Positions 15,875 through 22,928 of a stretch of 44,306 nt of DNA are shown here, in pieces (position 1 is the first letter of the stretch; the number at the start of each line of letters is the position of its first letter). The position numbers were made by a program, and so were the translations under genes. The notes under the pieces were generated by a model. It was not told the DNA's origin and searched no databases. It saw only the letters and a list, made by a program, of their open reading frames with translations. This DNA is from an uncultured Campylobacter sp. Lineage in GTDB: Bacteria > Campylobacterota > Campylobacteria > Campylobacterales > Campylobacteraceae. The stretch spans positions 1 to 44,306 of the forward strand of contig NZ_CAKZTI010000047.1 in NCBI RefSeq assembly GCF_937921625.1. Direction: 5' to 3'.

Positions 15875-16147
15875 GATAAATCGCGAGCGGCCGCTCGCTA
15901 ACGGAGCGGGAATTTATAAAATTTATCGGCTCAAAGCGACTTGTAAATTTGCGCGCGGGCTAAATTTCCGTACCGATCTAAAAGCCAAGCGCATAAGCCG
16001 CGCAACGCATACATTTCCACATTCAGCTACACAGCGCATTTGTACCGCTAAGCCTACGATCCCGCGCGCTTTGTCTGCATATCTGTGTGTCGCCAGAGCC
16101 GTATGCAGCAGCAGCCTCCGTCATACTCCACAGCGCCACCGCCTGCC

Positions 16148-16960
16148 TCATTCGCTCCAAATTTTACGGTTCAAATTTAGCTCGCTCACGATGCCTACAA
16201 GCGCGCCGATCTCATCTACGTAAAGCTCTATCGTGGCGTCCTGCTTTAGCGAGCAGTCGATTCTAGGCTCGAAATTATCGCGCCAGGTCTCGATCGCCAC
16301 GTAAATTTTATCCTCCCTTAGCACCGCGTTTATCTGCGAGCCCAGTCTTAGATAAACCTCCGTCAGTCGCTGCATCAAAAGCGGTGTCAGAGCGTATCTC
16401 GCACCCACCTGATCGGTCGTATAGACGTCGAAAAATTCCTCAAATTTCACGTCGTCCATATTCGCTCGCTGCCCGTATCTGCGCAGATTTCGCGAGTTTT
16501 TGTGACACACCCGCACCTCGCAGTTAAGCCTTTTGTGAAAGTCCGCGACGAAAAGCACTCCGTGAAATTTTACGTCAGTGCGAGTGCCATTTTTGGTGCG
16601 CACCTTTTCGGCGGCGTAAAAGTCGCTAAAGCTAACGCGCACGCCCTGTACCTCCCCGCTCATCATATCCTCGCTCGATTGTTCGTTTATGTAACAGTCG
16701 TAAATTTCAAAAAACTCATCCGTCCCCAGCCCGCCGCTTTCGTCGTAGCTAAGCCCGAAGCTTTTTACGATGCTCGCGACAATCCTGCTTTTGAAATTTG
16801 ATCTGAAATTTCGTCTTTTGCTCGCCGTCAAAAAAGCGCTCACGACGCCATAAACGGAGATGCCGAAAAATACGCCGGGTGCCACTTCGTCCCAAAAGCG
16901 CGCCACCAGTGCGCCCACGCCAGTCCCTACGACAGCGGCGATGATGTTGGCCTTTTTCAC
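16148..16960 (-). CDS. DUF3137-family membrane protein, C-terminal part of a split gene
   Basis: The 270-residue frame begins with two hydrophobic segments and continues into a soluble domain with DUF3137 hallmarks: EIYDCYINEQ, VKFHGVLFVADFHKRL, FFDVYTTDQVGARYALTPLLMQRL and KIYVAIETWRDNFEPR. Function is unknown. The annotated start is a GTG at 16960, but the frame stays open for 83 more codons upstream to a TAG at 17210. That segment encodes LADLQSLEDERAALQKA just before the membrane region, which looks like the family N-terminus. The gene ending at that TAG is in the same frame. The two are probably one gene interrupted by a nonsense codon. Confidence 0.8.
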   Translation of the reverse strand: MKKANIIAAVVGTGVGALVARFWDEVAPGVFFGISVYGVVSAFLTASKRRNFRSNFKSRIVASIVKSFGLSYDESGGLGTDEFFEIYDCYINEQSSEDMMSGEVQGVRVSFSDFYAAEKVRTKNGTRTDVKFHGVLFVADFHKRLNCEVRVCHKNSRNLRRYGQRANMDDVKFEEFFDVYTTDQVGARYALTPLLMQRLTEVYLRLGSQINAVLREDKIYVAIETWRDNFEPRIDCSLKQDATIELYVDEIGALVGIVSELNLNRKIWSE

Positions 16961-17209
16961 CGCTTTTTGCAGCGCCGCGCGCTCATCTTCTAGGCTCTGC
17001 AGATCGGCTAGAAAGTTAAATTTTGACTGAGTTGCGCCGTCTTTTTCGCTCCCGCCCTCACCTTCGGCGGCTTTGGGCTCAAACCTCTCGTAAATAGCGC
17101 TCTCGCGGCTATCACTGCTTTCGTAGCTACCGCCCTCGCCTATTTCAGCTTTTAATACCCGCCCCTCTTTCGCATCGGTGTTTAAAATTTGCCCATTTTG
17201 TGCTACACC

Positions 17210-17533
17210 CTACCCTAACGCGCCTGTATCTTGCGCCGTATCAAAGCCGCTAAATTTATCAAAATTTGCGCGCTGCGTGCCGCCGTTTTTGCCAAAGCTT
17301 AAGCTGTAAAATAGGCGGTAGAGCAGCCCATTTAAGAGGGGAAAGATGATGAAAAGCGCGATTATAAGCCAGTTTGTATCAAACGAGACGAGCTCCGCCC
17401 TGGTATTCAAAAACAGGTAAAGCCCGAGCAGCAGCAGGGTTATCAAAAATGAGACGAGCTTACTAATGCGCGCGAGCTTTTCGTGCCGTTTTTCAAGTAG
17501 ATAAAGCTCCTCCAGATCGCTGTTTCTATCCAT
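17210..17533 (-). CDS. Small membrane protein, N-terminal part of the split DUF3137 gene
   Basis: About 107 residues from ATG 17533, chosen because AAAAGG lies just upstream; an ATG at 17554 is also in frame. The sequence has a charged helix (EELYLLEKRHEKLARISK) and two membrane segments, LVSFLITLLLLGLYLFL and WLIIALFIIFPLLNGLL, then a polar tail ending DTGALG before TAG. The downstream DUF3137 frame continues in the same phase directly after this TAG without another stop. Either this is an independent small protein, or it is the first part of a protein of about 460 residues broken by one mutation or read through. Confidence 0.65.
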   Translation of the reverse strand: MDRNSDLEELYLLEKRHEKLARISKLVSFLITLLLLGLYLFLNTRAELVSFDTNWLIIALFIIFPLLNGLLYRLFYSLSFGKNGGTQRANFDKFSGFDTAQDTGALG

Positions 17534-17730
17534 AATCCGCCTTTTGTAGCGCATTTAAGCGCCGGTTTTTGCCGCGCAAATGTTTAAATTTAACCGCGCG
17601 CCGCCGCCTGATCGTCGCTAAATTTAGCGCAAAGCTCGCGCCCTGCCGCAAAATTTTAAAATTTGCTCCGCCGCTTTAAATTTAGCCGCTGTAAAATTTT
17701 AAATTTCGTCCTTGCCGCGCCGCAGTTCGT

Positions 17731-18924
17731 TTAATGCAGACAAATCTTTAGCGCCTCTTTCAGCCGCCCTAGCCCGTCTTTTAGCAGCGCCCTAGATGTC
17801 GCGATATTTAGGCGCAAAAATTTCTCGCCGCCCTTGCCGTATTGCGCGCCGCAGGAGAGATACAGCCCCGTTTTTTCGCGGATGAAGTGCGCAAGCTCCG
17901 CGCTATCCTGCGTGTAAGCGCCCGCATCGAGCCACATAAGATAGGTCGCATCTTGCGGCACGACGCGCACCTGCGGAAGCTCACGCGCGATAAATTCCGT
18001 CGCAAATTTACGATTTTCGCTGAGGTATTCGCGCAGCGCGTCCAGCCACGCCGCACCCTTCGTAAATGCGGCGATCACTCCTTGGACGCCGAAAAAATTC
18101 GGCTCGGCGATGTCGTCGGAATTTAACGCCTTTGAAATTTTATGACGCAAGCGTTTATCCGCGGCAAAGACCGCCGCGCTTTGTAGCCCCGCGATATTAA
18201 ACGCCTTGGTTGGCGCGATTATGCTAGCCGAGATCCTCTCGCAGCTCTTGCTTGCCGCGGCAAATGGCGTGTAACGCACGCCGGGCTCGGTCAGATCGCA
18301 ATGCACCTCATCGCTAAGCACCGTCACGCCGTGCTTCTCGCACAGCTCGCCGATACGGGCAAGGTCATCCCTGCTAAAAGTGCGGCCGACCGGATTGTGC
18401 GGGTTGCAAAGGATAAAAAGCGTCGTCTGCGGATCGGCTAGCTTAGTCTGTAGATCCTCCCAATCGATGCTATAATCGCCGTTAGCGTAGGCAAGCTCGT
18501 TTTGCAACGGCACGCGGGCGGCGTTTTTAATGCAGTAATAAAAGCAGTTATAAACCGGGCTCATCAGTAGCACGTTTTCGGCGGGCGAGGTGAGCTTGCG
18601 GATGATCGAATCGATCGCAGGCAGCGTGCCGCCGGCATAGATCAGCCACTCCTTTTGGATTTCATAATCGTGTCGCGCAAGCCACCAGCCTTGATACGCG
18701 CTGCGCCACTCATCATCGACAAGCGAATAGCCTAAAACCCGCTCGTTTAGCCGCTTTTGCAGAGCCTCGATGATCTCGGGCGCGACGGCAAAGTCCATAT
18801 CCGCGACCCACATCGGAAGCTCATTCTCGCCTACGTCCCATTTAAGCGACTTCGTGCCGCGGCGGTTCGGCAACGCGTCGAAGTCGTATTTCTCCTTGCC
18901 GAAGGTAAAATCAAAAAGTCCCAT
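17731..18924 (-). CDS. MalY/PatB-family PLP-dependent C-S lyase
   Basis: A 397-residue fold-type I PLP enzyme. MalY/PatB proteins cleave cystathionine or cysteine (beta-lyase), releasing ammonia, pyruvate and a thiol or H2S. Blocks: LPMWVADMDFAVAPEI near the N-terminus, SPVYNCFYYCI, CNPHNPVGRTFS, SDEVHCDL, and the PLP lysine in APTKAFNIAGLQS. The C-terminal substrate Arg lies in FLRLNIATSR. The start ATG is one base after the stop of the DUF3737 gene (TAAGATG), so the two are co-translated. The order of genes is DUF3737 first, then this lyase. Confidence 0.92.
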   Translation of the reverse strand: MGLFDFTFGKEKYDFDALPNRRGTKSLKWDVGENELPMWVADMDFAVAPEIIEALQKRLNERVLGYSLVDDEWRSAYQGWWLARHDYEIQKEWLIYAGGTLPAIDSIIRKLTSPAENVLLMSPVYNCFYYCIKNAARVPLQNELAYANGDYSIDWEDLQTKLADPQTTLFILCNPHNPVGRTFSRDDLARIGELCEKHGVTVLSDEVHCDLTEPGVRYTPFAAASKSCERISASIIAPTKAFNIAGLQSAAVFAADKRLRHKISKALNSDDIAEPNFFGVQGVIAAFTKGAAWLDALREYLSENRKFATEFIARELPQVRVVPQDATYLMWLDAGAYTQDSAELAHFIREKTGLYLSCGAQYGKGGEKFLRLNIATSRALLKDGLGRLKEALKICLH

Positions 18925-18925
18925 C

Positions 18926-19768
18926 TTACGCCCTTAACTCAGTAATGATTTCAGTTTTAGACGCATCCGTTGCGCCGTCTAGGATCAGCTCGCCGATGCT
19001 TGCCGCACGGATTAGCCCGCTGCTTGGATTTTTGACGCTATCGATCGCGCCTTTTATCTCGGCATGCACATCGCTGTATTCAAACGCCAGCGTCGTATTT
19101 ATGAGCTCACAGTCTTGCAAGCGTAAATTTTGCATATAGCAAAAGCCCTGCAGGCTCTCGATCTTGCAATTTTTAAGCGTTACGTTTTTGGAATTCCACC
19201 CGAAGTACTCGCCCGCGATGAAGCAGTCCTCGATGAGGATATTTTCGCAGTTCCAAAACGCATCTTTGGAGAGGAGCTTGGAGTTTTTGATTGTTACGTT
19301 TTTGCAGCCGTCGAAGCAGTAATCCCCGAAGAGCGATAGATTTTCGATGCTTAAGCTTTCGCAATCAAGCCCGAAATACGCGCCCTTTGCGGTGACGTTT
19401 TTTAGCGTGACGTCGCTGCAGTGCCACAAAGTCTCCTGCGCGTCGTGGAATTCTACGTTTTGAAGCGCGGCGTCTTTTACGCGGCGAAGCCCCTTGGGCG
19501 CGCCGTAGAGGCAGTCTTTTAGCACCACGCCGCGGCTATACCAGATCCCTGCGCGCGCGACCTCGTCAAAGAAGCAGTCCTGCACGCGGATATTTTCGGC
19601 GTACCAAAACGGATATTTCCACTCAAATTTACAGTTTTGCGCGACGATATTTGCGCTGTGCTTTAGCGGCGACTCGCCCTCGCCGAAGACGGAATTTTCG
19701 ATCCGCAGATCCTTTGCGCCGAACAGCGCGCGCTCGCCGCTAAAGTGCTTTTGTTTTAATATTTGCAT
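18926..19768 (-). CDS. DUF3737-family parallel beta-helix protein
   Basis: About 280 residues built of repeating units of the kind xLKNCxFxGxxxxxxxxx, such as NVTIKNSKLLSKDAFWNC, NILIEDCFIAGEYFGWN and NVTLKNCKIESLQGFCYM, diagnostic of a right-handed parallel beta-helix as in DUF3737. Aromatic and Cys residues recur at fixed positions. No signal peptide is seen, so it is probably cytoplasmic. The reaction is unknown. I start at ATG 19768 (MQILKQKHFSGERALFG), which has AAGGAAA upstream; the frame extends further to a TTG. It is translationally coupled to the C-S lyase gene, which suggests a shared pathway. Confidence 0.85.
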   Translation of the reverse strand: MQILKQKHFSGERALFGAKDLRIENSVFGEGESPLKHSANIVAQNCKFEWKYPFWYAENIRVQDCFFDEVARAGIWYSRGVVLKDCLYGAPKGLRRVKDAALQNVEFHDAQETLWHCSDVTLKNVTAKGAYFGLDCESLSIENLSLFGDYCFDGCKNVTIKNSKLLSKDAFWNCENILIEDCFIAGEYFGWNSKNVTLKNCKIESLQGFCYMQNLRLQDCELINTTLAFEYSDVHAEIKGAIDSVKNPSSGLIRAASIGELILDGATDASKTEIITELRA

Positions 19769-20197
19769 GGCTTTCCTTAGATTTAAAATTTGCTTCAGAT
19801 TATACAAGGAATTTCAAAATTCCGCATAGATTAGGCGTATGAAACGCAAGCGAATTTTAAAAATTTTAAAATTTAAAGGCGGCGAGGGGCTAAATTTGAC
19901 GCGCCTCGGTAGTGATTACGAAACATATGCGGCGAATGCGCGGCAAATAGCCGCGCGCCTATAAGTCAATGGTGTGCGTGCAAAATGCCCATAAGCGCGT
20001 CAGGTAGCCACGGCTAGCCGCGTATTTACGCAGGCATCTGTATCTGCTCGCGACGCGTGTCGCTCGAAAGATACATAAAATTTATCGCAAGCGGCGCTTT
20101 AAAATTTGTAAAATTTTCTACAATCAACGTGCAAGTTCCTCTAAAGCGTCGTGTCTGAAAAAGCGTAAATTTTACCCCGCGCATAAACGGGATGCGT
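19769..20197. other. Gap between two minus-strand genes
   Basis: No gene is supported. A minus-strand frame from 20313 to 20026 overlaps the upstream gene and has unremarkable composition. AT words of the intergenic type occur near 19850-19880. Confidence 0.45.
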
Positions 20198-20677
20198 CTA
20201 ATGCTCGTGATGATGCAAGTGCGTGTCTTCGCCGCGGTCTCGATCTGTAGCGCGCTTTCGCAGATCAAAATACACAAAAAGCCCGCTAGGCTCGCCATCC
20301 TCGTAAATTTCAAGTTTGTAGCGCATTACGGCGTGCGTGCACACTGCAACATCAAGCGTCGCTTCATAGCCGTCTGCGCTGCGCTTTAGCGGGAATTCCG
20401 CATTGCCCATATTCATACTCACACCCGAAATTTTAACGCTCGGATTTTTCAGCTCACGCGAAATTCCGCTTATTTTTAGCTCGTTTGCTCCCGCTTCGAT
20501 CGGATGGCGTGCCACGCTAAAGAGCGCCTTCTGCCCGCCCGCGTTAGTCTCGCAATCCTGTGCGGCTAGATTGCAGCCCAGACGCGTCCTTATGTCCTTA
20601 AATAATGCATCGCTCTCATCCGCGCCAAATCCCAAAGTAGCGGCGAAAATCAAGCTAAAATGTAGAGCCTTTATCAT
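20198..20677 (-). CDS. Periplasmic protein with His-rich C-terminus
   Basis: 159 residues beginning with a Sec signal (MIKALHFSLIFAATLGFGAD). The mature part has a pair of cysteines (GCNLAAQDC) and then a beta-rich domain, ISGVSMNMGNAEFPLKRSADGY to LEIYEDGEPSGLFVYFDLR. That domain recalls the YtkA/FixH type by the MxMG segment and the following GxYxA-type strand, but this is a weak resemblance. The last residues read HLHHHEH, a likely metal-binding tail. AAAGGAT precedes the ATG. The gene diverges from the YegP-like gene. A role in metal (copper or nickel) handling is inference only. Confidence 0.6.
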   Translation of the reverse strand: MIKALHFSLIFAATLGFGADESDALFKDIRTRLGCNLAAQDCETNAGGQKALFSVARHPIEAGANELKISGISRELKNPSVKISGVSMNMGNAEFPLKRSADGYEATLDVAVCTHAVMRYKLEIYEDGEPSGLFVYFDLRKRATDRDRGEDTHLHHHEH

Positions 20678-20757
20678 TATGATCCTTTGTAAATGAAATT
20701 TGTGCGCAATTTTAGCAGAAAATTCCGCGCCTATTAAAAATATTTATTAAAATTTTA

Positions 20758-20765
20758 GCTAAAAT
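20758..20765 (+). promoter_or_regulatory. Probable -10 box for the YegP/EF-hand pair
   Basis: GCTAAAAT after an AT-rich stretch, about 30 bases before the ATG at 20794, with GAAAGGATG as ribosome binding site. Confidence 0.6.
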
Positions 20766-20793
20766 AACGATATCTTTTACGAAAGGATGAAAA

Positions 20794-21156
20794 ATGGCTG
20801 AGTTTTTAATCAAAGACGCCAAGGACGGCTGCAAATTCGATCTACTTTATGACGGGCACGTACTGTGCACCTCCGAGGTTTACACGAGCAAGGCCGCTTG
20901 CAAAAACGGCATCGAAAGCGTCGCAAAAAACGCCGCACTAAATAAGATCGAGGATCAAATCGCGGGCGGCGAAAAGCTAAACAATCCAAAATTTGAGCTT
21001 TACACCGATAAAGCAGACAAGGTTCGCTTTCGCCTAACGGCTAGTAACGGACAGATCATCGCCGTTAGCAAAGATTTTGAAGCTAAAGCGGACGCCCTAA
21101 AAGTAATAGAGCTTATCGTAAAACAGGCCCCAAAAGCCAAGATCAAGGAGGCGTAA
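20794..21156 (+). CDS. YegP-family (DUF1508) protein, two tandem repeats
   Basis: 120 residues in two copies of the DUF1508 unit. Copy one reads KFDLLYDGHVLCTSEVYTSKAACKNGIESV and copy two reads FELYTDKADKVRFRLTASNGQIIAVSKDF, then EAKADALKVIELIVKQAP. The family (E. coli YegP) is small, cytoplasmic and of unknown role. The copies have drifted: the first has lost most of the RFRLKASNG motif. Its TAA is followed immediately by the ATG of the next gene. Confidence 0.85.
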   Translation: MAEFLIKDAKDGCKFDLLYDGHVLCTSEVYTSKAACKNGIESVAKNAALNKIEDQIAGGEKLNNPKFELYTDKADKVRFRLTASNGQIIAVSKDFEAKADALKVIELIVKQAPKAKIKEA

Positions 21157-21603
21157 ATGGACATAAACGGACTTGTAAATATGGTCTCTGCGCTTAAAAG
21201 CGACGATAAAAATTTAAGAGAATTTCAAAGCGGCCCTGTCGCTTTTATCGAGAAATTTCTAGGCGTGGATCTGCCCGACGATCAGATAAATGCGATAATT
21301 GCGGGCATCAGCTCAAATTTCTTAAGCAAAAACGAAAGCGGCGGATCTGGCTCGCTAGGCTCGATGCTGGGTGGACTTTTGGGCGGCGTCGAGGACGTGC
21401 AAGCAAACGCTGTCGATAGCAAAGGGGTGGATTTTAGCGCGCTGATCGGCAAAATCGCAAGCGCCAAGCTCGACCTAAACGGCGACGGCAAAGTCGATAT
21501 CAACGACGCAAGTAGCTTTTTGAGCGATCTTTTAGGAGGCGGCGCAAACGGCGAAGGCAAGGGGCTAAATTTAGGCAGCCTGCTAAAAACGTTTAAAATT
21601 TAA
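21157..21603 (+). CDS. EF-hand/dockerin-like small protein
   Basis: 148 residues, start directly abutting the previous stop (TAAATG) with AAGGAGG upstream. Three parts: a helical N-terminus (FQSGPVAFIEKFLGVDLPDD), a Gly/Ser-rich middle with MLGGLLGG, and a canonical calcium loop DLNGDGKVDIND with ligands at positions 1, 3, 5, 9 and 12, followed by a helix ASSFLSDLL and a second glycine-rich tail. The single loop resembles a dockerin half or one EF-hand. There is no signal peptide. The function is unknown; calcium binding is inferred from the loop. Coupling to the YegP-like gene suggests a joint role. Confidence 0.7.
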   Translation: MDINGLVNMVSALKSDDKNLREFQSGPVAFIEKFLGVDLPDDQINAIIAGISSNFLSKNESGGSGSLGSMLGGLLGGVEDVQANAVDSKGVDFSALIGKIASAKLDLNGDGKVDINDASSFLSDLLGGGANGEGKGLNLGSLLKTFKI

Positions 21604-22086
21604 ACGCAGCCAAATTTCAAACGCAGGTCGGATTTTGCGCGACTATGCTTAAATTTGCGCGCGTTATTTTAATCCGTGCCTGCACCGTTTAACGCTCGCG
21701 TGAAGGGTTAAATTTACGCTGCATTGCGCGCAAAAACCTCGCGCTTAATTAAGGCGGACTCAAATTTAAAGCAAAAGCCCGTTTCGCCTTTGCAGCGTTT
21801 TGTTTATGGCACCTTGACGGAGCACCCCGCTCGATCCTCTTTAAACCCTCGCTTCAAGATGAAACAATCTCAAATGCCGCTTAAATTTTATCTTTGTCCT
21901 TCAAGCGTACGCTTTAAATTTAATCGCTCTTTGGCTCCGTTTCATTTCGCTACCCATTCAAATTCCCGCGCAGCGCGTCATAATAAGTCGTCAAATTTCA
22001 TCAAAATTTTAAAAACGGCTATAAATTAAGCGCGAAAGAGTTGGTCTAAAAAGGATATATTTTATTTCTATTTACTGTTTAGGTAG

Positions 22087-22161
22087 TATAATCGTTCTCG
22101 TCCGACAAGATAAAACCTCCTTTTTGTATGAAGCCCGAGTTTAAAAGCTCGGGCTTTTTTT
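22087..22161 (+). ncRNA. Candidate small RNA with its own promoter and terminator
   Basis: TATAAT at 22087-22092, preceded by T-rich DNA, predicts a transcript starting near 22099. AAGCCCGAG (22131-22139) and CTCGGGCTT (22148-22156) form a nine-pair stem followed by a run of seven T, a textbook Rho-independent terminator. The transcript would be about 62 bases. Its unpaired part contains AAACCTCCTTTTTG, complementary to strong ribosome binding sites (AAAAAGGAGG type). A separate -10 box for moaC follows, so this unit is not simply the moaC leader. No small coding frame with a ribosome binding site is seen. Confidence 0.6.
22132..22161 (+). terminator. Rho-independent terminator of the small RNA candidate
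   Basis: Perfect GC-rich stem with an eight-base loop followed by T7. It is the clearest intrinsic terminator in the window. Confidence 0.9.
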
Positions 22162-22177
22162 ATGTCCGAAATTCTGC

Positions 22178-22183
22178 TATAAT
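22178..22183 (+). promoter_or_regulatory. Probable -10 box for moaC
   Basis: TATAAT within TGCTATAATCCC, about 25 bases before the moaC ATG and 17 after the upstream terminator. Confidence 0.65.
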
Positions 22184-22208
22184 CCCGCCAAAAACTACAA
22201 GGAATTTT

Positions 22209-22679
22209 ATGCTTACACATATCGACGAAAACAATATGCCGCGCATGGTGGATGTCGGCGCCAAGGACGAGAGCGAGCGCGTAGCCACCGCTAGCGGCAT
22301 CATACGAATGAGCGCGGAGGCGTTTGCCGCCGTTAAGCAAAACACGGCTAAAAAAGGCCCCGTGCTTCAAACCGCCGTCGTTGCCGCGATAATGGGCGCT
22401 AAAAAGACGAGCGAACTCATACCCATGACCCATCCGCTTACGATTACTTCGATTAAAACCGATATTGAGGAGCTTGCGAGCGAATGCGCGTTTAAGCTTT
22501 TTGTAACGGTTAAAATCACGGGCAAAACGGGCGTCGAGATGGAGGCGCTAACAGGCGTAAGCGTGGGGCTGCTGACGATTTACGATATGCTAAAAGCGAT
22601 AGATAAATCGATGCAGATTACCGACATCGTGCTGCAACGCAAAGAGGGGGGCAAGAGTGGCGTGTATATTAGGGGCTGA
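22209..22679 (+). CDS. moaC: Cyclic pyranopterin monophosphate synthase MoaC
   Basis: MoaC converts 3',8-cH2GTP to cPMP, the second step of molybdenum cofactor synthesis, needed for the two molybdoenzymes later in this window. Family blocks: MVDVGAKDESERVATASG, KKTSELIPMTHPL (active-site Lys/His region), GKTGVEMEALTGVSVGLLTIYDM and the C-terminal LQRKEGGKSG. The frame is open upstream, but that part lies in the terminator. ATG 22209 has AAGGAA upstream and gives 156 residues. The end overlaps the next gene by 23 bases. Confidence 0.95.
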   Translation: MLTHIDENNMPRMVDVGAKDESERVATASGIIRMSAEAFAAVKQNTAKKGPVLQTAVVAAIMGAKKTSELIPMTHPLTITSIKTDIEELASECAFKLFVTVKITGKTGVEMEALTGVSVGLLTIYDMLKAIDKSMQITDIVLQRKEGGKSGVYIRG

Positions 22680-22917
22680 AAAGCCAAAAATCGACTACCC
22701 GCTCTTTTGGGAATACAAAGTAGTCCTAGACGCGACTACCCAAAAGCGCGAGCAGATCGATGAAATTTTAAAGGGCGAAAATTACAAAATAGACTTCTCG
22801 CGCTTTTCAAACGGCGGCAAATATATGAGCTTCAACGTAAGCGTTTTCGTTAAAGACGACTTGCATCGAAACGAAATTTTCGAGCGCTTAAAAGCCCACT
22901 TTAAATATGTATTGTGA
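22657..22917 (+). CDS. DUF493 (YbeD-like) protein
   Basis: 86 residues: DYPLFWEYKVVLDATTQKREQIDEIL, then SRFSNGGKYMSFNVSVFVKDD and a final FERLKAHFKYVL, matching the DUF493/YbeD ferredoxin-like fold, whose role is regulatory or unknown. The start is GTG 22657 inside the end of moaC, preceded by a G-rich site. Conserved after moaC in C. jejuni, from memory. Confidence 0.8.
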   Translation: MACILGAEKPKIDYPLFWEYKVVLDATTQKREQIDEILKGENYKIDFSRFSNGGKYMSFNVSVFVKDDLHRNEIFERLKAHFKYVL

Positions 22918-22928
22918 CAGGAGATGAA

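Larger units (their letters stand above)
15558..16147. other. Intergenic region between convergent genes
   Basis: Between the cjaA stop and the DUF3137 stop there is no supported gene. It contains the hairpin at 15581-15605 and the strong inverted repeat at 15837-15874; a 116-codon frame at 15873-16223 has unlikely composition and no ribosome binding site. Confidence 0.55.
21604..22208. other. Intergenic region containing a candidate small RNA
   Basis: Positions 21604-22080 hold no supported gene; a 101-codon frame at 21724-22029 lacks a ribosome binding site and has intergenic composition. The right end carries the small-RNA candidate and the moaC promoter. Confidence 0.55.

Noticed and set aside
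15873..16223. 116-codon plus-strand frame
   Set aside because: No ribosome binding site, starts within a hairpin, overlaps the DUF3137 gene end and has Thr/Arg/Ser composition typical of noncoding DNA.
20026..20313. 95-codon minus-strand frame overlapping the His-tailed protein
   Set aside because: Its first part is a frame shadow of the upstream gene; the unique tail of about 50 codons has no ribosome binding site or known motif.
21724..22029. 101-codon plus-strand frame
   Set aside because: No ribosome binding site and no protein-like pattern; lies in the gap before the small RNA candidate.
22128..22208. Upstream extension of moaC
   Set aside because: It would be translated from the terminator stem; the known MoaC N-terminus fits ATG 22209.
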